DNA from: Sulfurovum sp.
GTDB taxonomy: Bacteria; Campylobacterota; Campylobacteria; Campylobacterales; Sulfurovaceae
Assembly: GCA_020726085.1 (NCBI GenBank)
Contig: DYTG01000041.1
Span: forward strand, 1,813 to 13,592
DNA: 11,780 nucleotides
Reading direction: 5' to 3'
Below are positions 1 to 7,300 of the stretch, in pieces; positions within the stretch are counted from its first letter, which is position 1; each line of letters begins with the position of its first letter. Made by a program: the position numbers and the translations under genes. The notes under the pieces are model-generated. The model made no database searches. It had not been told where the DNA came from and saw only the letters and a program-made list of their open reading frames with translations.

Positions 1-527
1 AAATAGCGTATAAAGAGAATGCGTCCAATAAGAGAATTGGCAATATCTCTATGTTTTTGCAATCCACTCTTTAAAAGTTTTTCTCTCGCATCTTTGATAT
101 TTTTAAGCAGTACCGTATCAAGACGACTGCTTTTTTTTGAGCTTTTGAGTTCTTTGTAGTACTCACCATTTAAAATCGATAGATAATTGAGGTTCTTTTG
201 AGGTAATTTTTCAAGCTCTTTGGACTCGACGATAAATTCAAATCCATTATAGACTTCAAAATCACTCTCGTTTTCGATGATGATAATAGGAGCTTCGCCA
301 AAGTTCCATGCGTTTTTAAAAATTTGTGTTTTGCTTAGAGAGTTGTTGTGATGAAAAAATAGAATAATAGGCTTGTTATCGATATTTAGTATCTCATCGG
401 GTTTGACTGAACGCAAAGAGTGAAGGACTCTTTGGGGTAAATGGGTAGAAAAAATCTCATCAAATGTATAGAGAGCATTGTCATTACGCATAGCGTTTTT
501 GATATTTGCCAAATTCATTTGACTCAT
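1..527 (-). CDS. N-terminal part of a probable N6-adenine DNA methyltransferase / restriction-modification enzyme (runs off left edge)
   Basis: This open frame reads from ATG at 527 down to base 1 without a stop, giving 175 codons; the rest lies outside the window. The start is supported by AGGG seven bases upstream and by a TATAAT box at 554-559. An alternative ATG three codons further in (516-518) is possible. The visible part looks like an alpha/beta N-terminal domain (hydrophobic strands near residues 53-58 and 80-84), then a lysine-rich helical stretch. It ends with IANSLIGRILFIRY at 162-175, which resembles the 'LLGRLIFIRYLxD' helix that precedes the catalytic domain in many type IIG and class I N6-adenine methyltransferases. 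The SAM-binding motif and the NPPY motif would lie beyond the edge, so activity cannot be judged. The family call is inference from one motif and the general layout. Confidence 0.6.
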   Translation of the reverse strand, partial: MSQMNLANIKNAMRNDNALYTFDEIFSTHLPQRVLHSLRSVKPDEILNIDNKPIILFFHHNNSLSKTQIFKNAWNFGEAPIIIIENESDFEVYNGFEFIVESKELEKLPQKNLNYLSILNGEYYKELKSSKKSSRLDTVLLKNIKDAREKLLKSGLQKHRDIANSLIGRILFIRY

Positions 528-553
528 TAAATTACCCTAAACTACTTTTTCAT

Positions 554-559
554 ATTATA
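554..559 (-). promoter_or_regulatory. -10 box (TATAAT) of the methyltransferase-like gene
   Basis: On the minus strand a perfect TATAAT lies 26 bases upstream of the ATG at 527, preceded by a run of T residues. This is the usual look of a housekeeping promoter in Campylobacterota, where the -35 box is often replaced by A/T-rich sequence. It implies transcription independent of gpmI, whose stop codon lies 30 bases further upstream. Confidence 0.6.
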
Positions 560-589
560 CTAAAAAATATGACATTTTAAAAGGATGTT

Positions 590-2068
590 TTAAAACAACG
601 CCTCGTCCATCTCGTTGGGTATCTCTAATCCCATCAATTTAAGTACTGTTGGGGCGATATTATTGAGTCCTTTACCTTCTTTTACACTCTCTACGCCCTC
701 AGCTAGAATAAAGCACCATACATCTCCTACGGTGTGGTTGGTTAAAACATTGCCTTGGGCATCTTTCATCTCTTCGCAGTTGCCGTGGTCGCTAGTGAGG
801 ATGACGGCGTAATCTTGCTCTTTGGCTTTGGCAAGGAGTCTATTGAGCTGAGTATCGACGCTCTCTACGGCAATTTTGGCTGCTTCGTAGTTGCCTGTGT
901 GTCCTACCATGTCGCCATTGGCAAAATTTACGACGATGAAATCGTAACCCTCCTCCATGGCTTTAATCACCCCATCGCCTACGGCTAGAGCGGACATTTG
1001 GGGTTGCATATCGTAGGTTTTGACACTGGGGCTAGGGATGAGCAGTCGTGATTCATTTTCCATAGGCGTTTCAACTCCACCATTAAAAAAGAAGGTTACG
1101 TGTGCGTATTTTTCGGTTTCAGCCGTATGAAATTGGCTTAGTCCTGCCTTTGCAATCACCTCTGAGAGGGTATTTTGGGGAGAGGCTTTGGGGAAAAGGA
1201 TAGGATAAGGGAAAGAGGAGTCGTATTGAGTCATGGTAGCGATATGAAGGGGTATAAACTCCCGTTCAAATCCAGTGAAGGTTTCATTGCCCAAAGCCGT
1301 CGTAATCTCTCGTACTCTATCGCTTCTAAAGTTGGCTACAATGACGCTATCACCTGCTTCCATTCCCTCATATCCCTCAAAGGCTACGGGTTGGATAAAC
1401 TCATCGTAAACTTTGGCTTGATATTGGCTTTGGATATATTCATGGGGGCTTTGTGTGCTTTTGGGAGTAGCGTGTGCAAGGGCATCGTAACCCTCTTTGA
1501 CTCGCTCCCAACGGTTGTCTCTATCCATCGTATAAAATCGTCCCGATAGGGTTGCGATAGAGATATTTTCATTGCAAATCGCCTCAATTGCCGTGATATA
1601 AGTAGGAGCTGAGGTAGGTGAGACATCTCTTCCATCGGTAATAAGGTGCAAAAATACCTTTTTGTTTTGTTGCGCTGCAATTTGGGCAAGACCTGTGATA
1701 TGCTCAATGTGCGAATGTACCCCACCATCACTAAGGAGTCCTATGATATGAATGCGATTGGATTGTGCCAACGCTGAAGTGAGAGCCTCGTTGCTTTGGA
1801 GTGAGCCATCTTGAAGTGCGAGTGAAATTTTAACCAAATCTTGATAGAGAATGCGTCCGCTTCCAATGGTCATGTGTCCCACTTCCGAATTGCCCATTTG
1901 CCCCTCTGGAAGCCCTACGCTTAGTCCGTGTGTGGCTATAAGAGTATGAGGAGCTTCTTGAAACAATCTATCGTAGGTAGGGGTATTGGCATCGGCAAAA
2001 GCGTTGCAGATGCTTTGAGGTTTGTGTCCAATTCCATCGGTAATAATTAATAGTGTTTTATTTTTCAT
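590..2068 (-). CDS. gpmI: 2,3-bisphosphoglycerate-independent phosphoglycerate mutase
   Basis: This cytoplasmic enzyme interconverts 3-phosphoglycerate and 2-phosphoglycerate in glycolysis and gluconeogenesis, using two manganese ions and a phosphoserine intermediate. It belongs to the alkaline phosphatase superfamily. At 492 residues it is full length. Visible signatures are the first metal aspartate D11 in ITDGIGH, the catalytic serine S61 in GQMGNSEVGH, the substrate-binding DGRDVSP segment at 145-151, the SGRFYTMDRDNRW block at 175-187, and the metal ligands D386 and H390 (GDMVGH), D427 and H428 (TSDHGN) and H445 (NHT). The ATG at 2068 follows a purine-rich GAGAG ribosome binding site. 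The gene is divergent from mraY across 87 bases. In Campylobacter jejuni, as I recall, the homologue lies beside mraY but on the same strand, so the adjacency appears old and the orientation differs. Confidence 0.97.
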   Translation of the reverse strand: MKNKTLLIITDGIGHKPQSICNAFADANTPTYDRLFQEAPHTLIATHGLSVGLPEGQMGNSEVGHMTIGSGRILYQDLVKISLALQDGSLQSNEALTSALAQSNRIHIIGLLSDGGVHSHIEHITGLAQIAAQQNKKVFLHLITDGRDVSPTSAPTYITAIEAICNENISIATLSGRFYTMDRDNRWERVKEGYDALAHATPKSTQSPHEYIQSQYQAKVYDEFIQPVAFEGYEGMEAGDSVIVANFRSDRVREITTALGNETFTGFEREFIPLHIATMTQYDSSFPYPILFPKASPQNTLSEVIAKAGLSQFHTAETEKYAHVTFFFNGGVETPMENESRLLIPSPSVKTYDMQPQMSALAVGDGVIKAMEEGYDFIVVNFANGDMVGHTGNYEAAKIAVESVDTQLNRLLAKAKEQDYAVILTSDHGNCEEMKDAQGNVLTNHTVGDVWCFILAEGVESVKEGKGLNNIAPTVLKLMGLEIPNEMDEALF

Positions 2069-2084
2069 TTGTTTCTCTCTTTTC

Positions 2085-2123
2085 CTACTTTTTATTGAAA
2101 TAATAGTAGAATACTACTTTTTA
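2085..2123 (+). repeat. Two copies of CTACTTTTTA in the gpmI-mraY spacer
   Basis: The ten bases CTACTTTTTA occur at 2085-2094 and again at 2114-2123, a centre distance of 29 bases. The same CTACTTTTT core is found at 542-550 and a shorter CTACTTT at 7316-7322, also in intergenic DNA. The role is unknown; it may be a promoter-upstream element or a regulator site. Confidence 0.35.
2105..2118. repeat. Small inverted repeat in the gpmI-mraY divergent spacer
   Basis: AGTAG and CTACT are separated by AATA, which gives a 5-bp-arm dyad in the middle of the 87-base spacer between the two divergent starts. It could be an operator half-site pair or chance in A+T-rich DNA. A TTGAAA -35-like hexamer (2095-2100) and TAATAT/TATATT -10-like hexamers (2122-2130) lie on either side on the mraY strand, but their spacing is too long (21 bases or more) for a confident promoter call. 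Confidence 0.3.
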
Positions 2124-2155
2124 ATATATTAAACCAACTCAAAAGAAGTCTCTAA

Positions 2156-3217
2156 ATGTTGTACGAACTCTATTTGTTACTCGATTTTAACCTGTTGCAA
2201 TACTCTACCGTGCGTGCTGGATTTGGCTTTATTATCGCCTTTTCGCTTACTATCTATCTTATGCCCAAATATCTAGCGTGGGCAATTAGCAAAAATGCCA
2301 ATCAGCCTATTAGCAAATACGTTCCTGCTCATGAGGGTAAACGCAAAACGCCCACTATGGGAGGAGCTATTTTTATCTTTGGTACGATTAGTGCTACACT
2401 TTTGAGTGCCAATCTAAGCAATCTTTATGTTTTGGGGGGTATCTTTGCGATTGTCGCTTTTGGACTGGTTGGCTTCAAAGACGATATTGGCAAGGTTTTA
2501 GCAGGAGACAATCTCAAAGGACTCACTCCACGAGGCAAGTTGCTTTGGCAATTGGGTGCGGGATTGATGGTCGCCTCTTTTTTGGTCTTTGTGGTTGAGT
2601 TTCCTACGAGTTTATATCTTCCTTTTCTTAAAAACCCTGTTTTGGATTTTGGCTATTTTGCTATTATTTTTTGGATAATGGTCTTTTTGGCAACCTCCAA
2701 CGCCGTAAACCTTACCGATGGACTTGATGGTTTGGCTACTGTTCCCTCTGTTATTGCTTTTTCTTCTTTTTCGATTATTCTCTACGTCATGGGTCATGCT
2801 ATCTTTTCGCAATATCTACTTGTCGAAAACATCAAAGGGGTAGGAGAGGTGACGATTATTATCTCTAGCTTTATTGGGGCTTTGTTGGCCTTTTTGTGGT
2901 ACAACTGCTACCCTGCCGAGGTCTTTATGGGCGATACAGGGAGTCTCTCGATTGGTGGATTTTTGGCCTATTTGGCTATTTTGGCCAAAAGCGAGGTGTT
3001 GCTTATTTTGATTGGCATCATTTTTGTTATCGAGACGGTTTCGGTGATACTTCAAGTAGGCAGTTACAAGCTTAGAGGCGAGAGAATATTCCTTATGGCA
3101 CCCATTCACCACCACTTTGAACTCAAAAAATGGGCGGAAAACAAAATCATCGTACGCTTTTGGATGATATCGTTTATTGCCAATATTTTGGCACTTATTA
3201 CCTTTAAGATACGATAG
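2156..3217 (+). CDS. mraY: Phospho-N-acetylmuramoyl-pentapeptide-transferase (MraY)
   Basis: MraY is an integral membrane enzyme that transfers phospho-MurNAc-pentapeptide from UDP to undecaprenyl phosphate, making lipid I, the first lipid-linked step of peptidoglycan synthesis. The 353-residue length and polytopic profile (about ten hydrophobic helices) match the family. Diagnostic motifs are KTPTMGG at 64-70, the aspartate pair D109-D110 in GFKDDIGK, NAVNLTDGLDG at 182-192 with active-site D188 and D191, FMGDTGSL at 257-264 with D260, and the APIHHHFE loop at 315-322. The start is the first ATG, preceded by a weak AAGAAG ribosome binding site, and MLYELY is a typical family beginning. murD, a common neighbour in related genomes, is absent; a PBP1A gene follows after 100 bases with its own promoter. 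Confidence 0.98.
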   Translation: MLYELYLLLDFNLLQYSTVRAGFGFIIAFSLTIYLMPKYLAWAISKNANQPISKYVPAHEGKRKTPTMGGAIFIFGTISATLLSANLSNLYVLGGIFAIVAFGLVGFKDDIGKVLAGDNLKGLTPRGKLLWQLGAGLMVASFLVFVVEFPTSLYLPFLKNPVLDFGYFAIIFWIMVFLATSNAVNLTDGLDGLATVPSVIAFSSFSIILYVMGHAIFSQYLLVENIKGVGEVTIIISSFIGALLAFLWYNCYPAEVFMGDTGSLSIGGFLAYLAILAKSEVLLILIGIIFVIETVSVILQVGSYKLRGERIFLMAPIHHHFELKKWAENKIIVRFWMISFIANILALITFKIR

Positions 3218-3277
3218 TTGCTCTGCATCTTCTATTTTTGGGAGCTAAAATGCTTAAGAGTTAAAAGATATGTTGGA

Positions 3278-3283
3278 TATAAT
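3278..3283 (+). promoter_or_regulatory. -10 box (TATAAT) upstream of the PBP1A gene
   Basis: A perfect TATAAT lies in the 100-base gap after mraY. A weak TTAAGA at 3254-3259, with an 18-base spacer, could serve as the -35. The predicted start of transcription near 3290 leaves a leader of about 28 bases before the GTG start. It suggests that the PBP1A-NYN pair can be transcribed apart from mraY, although read-through is not excluded because no terminator is visible between them. Confidence 0.55.
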
Positions 3284-3303
3284 AAGCGATTTAAAACAGT
3301 GAT

Positions 3304-3320
3304 GGAGTAGCGTTCTTGTG
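3304..3320 (+). promoter_or_regulatory. GGAG ribosome binding site and GTG start of PBP1A
   Basis: GGAG at 3304-3307 lies ten bases before GTG at 3318. An in-frame TGA at 3300-3302 excludes any start further upstream, and the first in-frame ATG downstream (residue 15) falls inside the membrane anchor, so GTG is the best start. The Shine-Dalgarno bases sit inside a minimal ATG-GAG-TAG reading frame (3302-3310) in another frame. Confidence 0.6.
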
Positions 3321-5381
3321 ATTAATAGTATTATCAAAGGCTCAATTTTAATATTTTCTATGTTTGCGGTTGCTTTGATTGCTGCATTTATTTATGCTTA
3401 TGAAGAGGTGAAGCTTGATGCCGATAGACTCATCAACTATCAACCCGACACTTCAAGCACCATACTTGATCGCAACGGTGAGCATCTTGCTTATGTTTTC
3501 AAAGAGAAACACCGCCTCTATGCCAAATACGAAGATATGCCAAGCTACCTTGTGGAGGCACTTGTAGCGATGGAGGATACCCGATTTTTTGAACACAATG
3601 GGGTCAATATCGATGCCATTATTCGAGCCGTCGTCAAAGATATTCAAGCGGGTGCTTTTGTGGAGGGGGGCAGTACGCTAACCCAACAGCTTATCAAAAA
3701 TAAGATTTTAACCAACGAAAAGAAGCTAAGCCGCAAGATAAAAGAGGCGATTTTGGCGATGAAGATAGAAAACGAACTCACCAAAGAGCAGATTTTAGAA
3801 CGCTACCTCAATGAGATATTTTTTGGAAACGGCTACTACGGCATTCGTACCGCAGCTGAGGGCTTTTTCCACAAACAGATGCATGAGCTTTCGCTCAAAG
3901 AGTCTGCGATTTTGGTAGGTTTGCCCAACGCTCCTAGCTCACTAAATCCTGTCAAACACTACAAACGCTCACTTGCTCGTGCCAACAGCGTACTTTTTAG
4001 AATGCGAAGTATCGGTTGGATATCCGAAGAGGAGTACATCAAAGCCGTCAAAGAGACTCCTGAGGTTTTCAATACAACACTCACCCAAAACAAAGCCCCC
4101 TTTATTGTCGATGAGGTACTTCGTCGTTTTGGTGCAGAGCAACTAGGAGACATGCGTACAGGAGGCTACACTATCTACACCACCGTCGATATTCGATATC
4201 AAGAGATAGCCAAAAAAGCGATTGATTTTGGGCATCAGCAACTGCTCAAAAAGTATCATGAAAACGCTCAAACCTCGACGCTTAATGGTGCGTTGGTAGC
4301 CGTAGAGAATAAAACAGGGGATATTTTAGCTTTGGTGGGGGGTGTTGATTATAAAAAGAGTTCTTACAATCGTGCTACGCAATCAAGTCGCCAACCGGGT
4401 TCATCGTTTAAGCCTTTTATCTATCAAACCGCTTTGGATATGGGCTACAATCCTGCCAGTAATCTCACCGATATTGCCAGAACTTTTCAATACTACAGCG
4501 GCGGTCGCCTCAAGATTTGGGCCCCCAAAAACTCAGGTGGAAACTTCAAGGGCTTTATTAAGCTCCGTGAAGCCGTTGTGCATTCAAGCAATCTTGCGAC
4601 CATCAACCTTGTGCATGACATAGGAGTGCCTACTATTCGCCAACGTCTGGCCTTGCTGGATGTGCCTCATATCCCCAAAGATATGTCGATAGCACTGGGC
4701 AATTTGGGACTTAGTCCTCTAAAGATGGCTCAAATATTCTCCGTATTTGCCAACTACGGACACATGATAGAGCCTCGAATAGTCAGCAAAATTCTCTCCA
4801 AGGAGGGAGCGGTGATTTATGAAACCAAACCCAAAGAGATAGCCAATTTTACGACTCCGCCCCAAGCCTATCTTATGACCTCTATTTTAAGAGATGCTGT
4901 GCGACGGGGTACAGGCTCAAAAGCAGCAGTAAGTGGAGTTGAGATAGCAGGTAAGACAGGTACTACCAACAAAAACATCGACGCATGGTTTTGCGGCTAC
5001 TCCCCTACGATTGAAACGATTGTGTGGTTTGGACGTGATAACAATAAGCCTATAGGATTTGGTGCTACGGGAGGACACGCCTCAGCACCCTCTTTTTCCT
5101 ATTTTTACAAAGAGTTGCTCAAAATCGAACCCAATCTCAAAAGAACATTTGACAAGCCTCAAGGTGTCTATGGTGGCAAATCCGATGAGGGCAACGAACT
5201 CTATACCTCCATTTCGCCCTTGCCCTCGCAGATATATGGCAACGAGGCTTCAGATACGTATGTCGATTCCAACGGCACAGCTATAGACCCCGATGATAGC
5301 GATGTGGAGTCAAGTCCGCTTCATCCCAAAATTAATCGCCCTATAAGTTCGCCACTTGATGATAGCGGAACACTCTTTTAG
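3318..5381 (+). CDS. pbpA: Class A penicillin-binding protein, PBP1A family (bifunctional glycosyltransferase/transpeptidase)
   Basis: This inner-membrane enzyme polymerises lipid II into glycan strands and cross-links their peptides in the periplasm. Its 687 residues contain a single N-terminal membrane anchor (about 8-28), a GT51 glycosyltransferase domain (about 55-230) with catalytic E86 in MEDTRFFEHNG and the GGSTLTQQLIKN block at 117-128, and a penicillin-binding transpeptidase domain (about 320-600). The transpeptidase carries all three motifs: SSFK with nucleophile S362 and K365, SSN at 423-425, and KTG at 546-548. The last 75 residues or so are a low-complexity tail rich in Asp, Ser, Pro and Asn, not part of the catalytic fold. 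It begins with GTG. The next gene starts nine bases after its stop, with the binding site overlapping the stop codon, which points to co-translation. The symbol follows Campylobacter usage; mrcA is the E. coli equivalent. Confidence 0.96.
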   Translation: MINSIIKGSILIFSMFAVALIAAFIYAYEEVKLDADRLINYQPDTSSTILDRNGEHLAYVFKEKHRLYAKYEDMPSYLVEALVAMEDTRFFEHNGVNIDAIIRAVVKDIQAGAFVEGGSTLTQQLIKNKILTNEKKLSRKIKEAILAMKIENELTKEQILERYLNEIFFGNGYYGIRTAAEGFFHKQMHELSLKESAILVGLPNAPSSLNPVKHYKRSLARANSVLFRMRSIGWISEEEYIKAVKETPEVFNTTLTQNKAPFIVDEVLRRFGAEQLGDMRTGGYTIYTTVDIRYQEIAKKAIDFGHQQLLKKYHENAQTSTLNGALVAVENKTGDILALVGGVDYKKSSYNRATQSSRQPGSSFKPFIYQTALDMGYNPASNLTDIARTFQYYSGGRLKIWAPKNSGGNFKGFIKLREAVVHSSNLATINLVHDIGVPTIRQRLALLDVPHIPKDMSIALGNLGLSPLKMAQIFSVFANYGHMIEPRIVSKILSKEGAVIYETKPKEIANFTTPPQAYLMTSILRDAVRRGTGSKAAVSGVEIAGKTGTTNKNIDAWFCGYSPTIETIVWFGRDNNKPIGFGATGGHASAPSFSYFYKELLKIEPNLKRTFDKPQGVYGGKSDEGNELYTSISPLPSQIYGNEASDTYVDSNGTAIDPDDSDVESSPLHPKINRPISSPLDDSGTLF

Positions 5382-5390
5382 GAAAATAAT

Positions 5391-6125
5391 ATGCCAAAAA
5401 ACCATGACTCCAATATCGCAATGCTTATTGATTGCGACAATGTGAGTGCCAAATATATCGATTCTATCTTAAATGATCTCTCCAAATACGGTGTGGTGAA
5501 TATTCGCAACGCCTATGGCAATTGGAAAGATCCCAGACTTCGAAGCTGGGAAGAGGCACTCCAAGAGTATGCTATCAAACCTATTCAGCAATTTGACTAC
5601 ACCAAAGGCAAAAACGCTACCGATATTGCGATGATTATCGACACGATGGATTTGCTCTACACTAAAAATCTTAGTGCCATAGCCCTTATTACCAGCGATA
5701 GCGATTTTACGCCTGTGGTGACACGCATTTTGACTGATGGTTTGAGAGTCTATGGGTATGGGGAGTCCAAAACCCCTGAGGCTTTTGTCAATGCGTGTTC
5801 GCAATTTATTTATGTCGAAAAGCTCTTTGATGCCTCTTATGAGGTAGAAGAGAGTACGAAGAGTAAAAAAATAGAACGCAAAGAGTTGCGTCAAGATACC
5901 AAACTGCTCTATGTCTTGCGAAAAGCCGTCGAACAAACCTGCGACGATGCAGGATGGGCGAATATCGCAGCGGTGGGTAAATACATCAGCCAAAACTCCT
6001 CCTTTTCTCCCATCAACTACGGCTATCTCAAACTCGGACATCTTATCAAAGCCATTGACCTTTTTGATATTCGTATGGAAAACAACAATACCGTCATGCT
6101 TATACGAGACAAACGCTACTATTAA
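5391..6125 (+). CDS. NYN-domain putative ribonuclease with C-terminal LOTUS/OST-HTH domain
   Basis: Residues 8-145 form a NYN (LabA/DUF88, PIN-like) domain with the acidic set expected for a metal-dependent nuclease: D14, D16 and N17 in LIDCDN, D78 in KNATDIAM, and D103 and D105 in ITSDSDF. A charged linker (about 150-168, rich in Lys and Glu) leads to residues 170-240, which resemble a LOTUS/OST-HTH domain (start LLYVLRKAV, core GYLKLGHLIKA), a fold that binds RNA in other proteins. The two-domain layout is widespread in bacteria, but the substrate is generally not known. AGGA overlaps the TAG stop of the upstream PBP1A gene, seven bases before this ATG, so expression is probably coupled to cell-wall synthesis. 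No signal peptide is seen and the protein should be cytoplasmic. The RNase role is inferred from family and residues. Confidence 0.85.
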   Translation: MPKNHDSNIAMLIDCDNVSAKYIDSILNDLSKYGVVNIRNAYGNWKDPRLRSWEEALQEYAIKPIQQFDYTKGKNATDIAMIIDTMDLLYTKNLSAIALITSDSDFTPVVTRILTDGLRVYGYGESKTPEAFVNACSQFIYVEKLFDASYEVEESTKSKKIERKELRQDTKLLYVLRKAVEQTCDDAGWANIAAVGKYISQNSSFSPINYGYLKLGHLIKAIDLFDIRMENNNTVMLIRDKRYY

Positions 6126-6172
6126 TAACCGATGTTGTGTAGGGTCGTCAAACCCACCATCTCAACTCAACG

Positions 6173-6898
6173 CTATCGCAAAAGTTCAGGGCGATACTCG
6201 AAGTGCATGGTGTCGTAGTGATACCATTTGCCACCCCAAATAAAGCCGTGCTTTTCAAATATCTCTACAATAACGGGAGGGATTTGGTTTTGGTAGCGAT
6301 AAGCCCCTTTGCTCCATCGCCAATAGGCAGAGTATTTGACGTTAATATCAATAGCAATGCCAAAAGAGTGCGAACTAAGTCGATTCGTCCCCGCAATAGG
6401 TCGCCAATAGTAAGTTCCGCCTATTTGAGCGAAATATTTGTGATATTTTTGCGGAAGGGCTTCAAGTTCACGCCCCACGGCTTGGAGTTTTTTATCCACC
6501 CCATTGATAGTGGTAATTTGGATGCGTTTGCCATGCACAAAAGGAATGGTTGTAAGCTTAGCTTGGATTTGACGAGAAGTTGATCCGTAGATCTTTTTCG
6601 TAAAGTCCTCATTTCTGATACGCCCAGGGTCAAAATCTTTGGCAGGGGGCTCGTAGGAGTTTTTGCCTCGTGGATAGTGCATGGAAAACATATCCTCAAT
6701 ATCGGCATGATTGAGCAACTCTTCAAAGCTTTTGCGTTTCCCATCATCGTAGAGCATCGTTGTGCCGTCGGTAAAGACGATGCGATTGTTGTGGCAGTGG
6801 CTTATTTGAGGGTAAGAAACTGCCAATTTATCGGCATTATCATCGCACTCACCAAAAGCAAAAATGGAGAGCGCTAGAAAGAGGATTAAATAACGCAT
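6173..6898 (-). CDS. Exported M15-family zinc peptidase (D,D-carboxypeptidase / endopeptidase-like)
   Basis: The 241-residue precursor begins with a short signal peptide (about 1-17, ending at or near FAFG-E), so it should act in the periplasm. The C-terminal half is an M15 peptidase domain: SSHSFGIAIDIN at 175-186 gives zinc ligands H177 and D184, and WYHYDTMHFEYRPE at 226-239 gives H232 with D229 as the likely catalytic acid. These enzymes cleave peptidoglycan stem peptides, either D-Ala-D-Ala or L-Ala-D-Glu bonds; the M15C-like motif spacing does not decide which. Residues 20-150 are an N-terminal extension I do not recognise. The ATG overlaps the stop of the upstream secreted protein in TAATG, a sign of translational coupling, and no strong ribosome binding site of its own is visible. 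Confidence 0.88.
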   Translation of the reverse strand: MRYLILFLALSIFAFGECDDNADKLAVSYPQISHCHNNRIVFTDGTTMLYDDGKRKSFEELLNHADIEDMFSMHYPRGKNSYEPPAKDFDPGRIRNEDFTKKIYGSTSRQIQAKLTTIPFVHGKRIQITTINGVDKKLQAVGRELEALPQKYHKYFAQIGGTYYWRPIAGTNRLSSHSFGIAIDINVKYSAYWRWSKGAYRYQNQIPPVIVEIFEKHGFIWGGKWYHYDTMHFEYRPELLR

Positions 6899-7257
6899 TA
6901 GTAGAGTTCTACTTCGATTCGATAATCACTAATCGTTACACGCACCACAGGATTGCCGTACGTTATCGCATCACGTGCCTCGCGTGAGATGTATCCGTTT
7001 CGTAGCATCGAAGCCATTCTTGCTCGATTATCAGGATAGGCAAAAAATCTATCGTCCGAATCTTCTCTGTCACGCACAAAAAACTTATGGTAGTTGGCTC
7101 TATCTTGTCGTAAAATATCCGCCACACTGCCTAAACGCTCACCGTACGAGTTGATTTTGTCGTTGTGACCGATTTTGGCGTAATAGACCTCATTTGCAAT
7201 TGCCTCTTGTGCCAATCCAAAAAGTACCAATACTGCAAGAACTAAATTTTTTTTCAT
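6898..7257 (-). CDS. Small secreted protein of unknown function, coupled to the M15 peptidase
   Basis: I do not recognise this 119-residue protein. It starts with a clear signal peptide: a lysine pair, a hydrophobic core (residues 4-16) and an AIA cleavage site after A21, leaving a mature chain of about 98 residues. The mature part is highly charged, with a dense block RQDRANYHKFFVRDREDSDD (50-69). It is followed by an apparently helical FFAYPDNRARMASMLRNGYI segment and a final strand-like VVRVTISDYRIEVELY. No cysteines, lipobox or transmembrane helix are present after cleavage. AAGGGAG (7265-7271), seven bases before the ATG, and TATAAT at 7286-7291 support expression. Its stop codon overlaps the start of the M15 peptidase gene, so the two are probably made together. 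A role as a partner, substrate-targeting factor or inhibitor of that peptidase is only inference from position. Confidence 0.85.
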   Translation of the reverse strand: MKKNLVLAVLVLFGLAQEAIANEVYYAKIGHNDKINSYGERLGSVADILRQDRANYHKFFVRDREDSDDRFFAYPDNRARMASMLRNGYISREARDAITYGNPVVRVTISDYRIEVELY

Positions 7258-7285
7258 ACCTAGTCTCCCTTTAGAGTTTTTATGA

Positions 7286-7291
7286 ATTATA
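7286..7291 (-). promoter_or_regulatory. -10 box (TATAAT) of the secreted protein / M15 peptidase operon
   Basis: On the minus strand a perfect TATAAT lies 28 bases upstream of the ATG at 7257, which gives a leader of about 22 bases. It is separated by three bases from the oppositely directed TATAAT at 7295-7300; together they form a palindrome with 6-bp arms. A TATACT on the same strand at 7293-7298 is an alternative. Confidence 0.6.
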
Positions 7292-7294
7292 TAG

Positions 7295-7300
7295 TATAAT
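7295..7300 (+). promoter_or_regulatory. -10 box (TATAAT) of the SpoIIE-type phosphatase gene
   Basis: A perfect TATAAT lies 45 bases before the ATG at 7346. No good -35 is visible; the corresponding upstream region is occupied by the divergent promoter and its transcription start. Both polymerases would compete for this site. Confidence 0.5.

Noticed and set aside
575..595. TTTTAAAA-GGATG-TTTTAAAA at the end of gpmI as a terminator
   Set aside because: The stem would be entirely A-T, and each half is palindromic by itself. A T run follows on the minus strand, but a stem without G-C pairs is unlikely to terminate.
1175..1731. Open frames on both strands within gpmI (1175-1549 plus, 1384-1731 minus)
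   Set aside because: Both fall within a full-length gpmI with all catalytic residues; their translations show no family features.
5469..6041. Long minus-strand open frame of 190 codons inside the NYN-LOTUS gene
   Set aside because: It lies fully antisense to a gene with clear domain motifs, has no recognisable ribosome binding site or domain, and its composition looks like a mirror of the coding strand.
6142..6155. GGGT-CGTCAA-ACCC hairpin between the convergent NYN and M15 genes
   Set aside because: Only four base pairs and no T run on either strand, so it is too weak for a terminator call.
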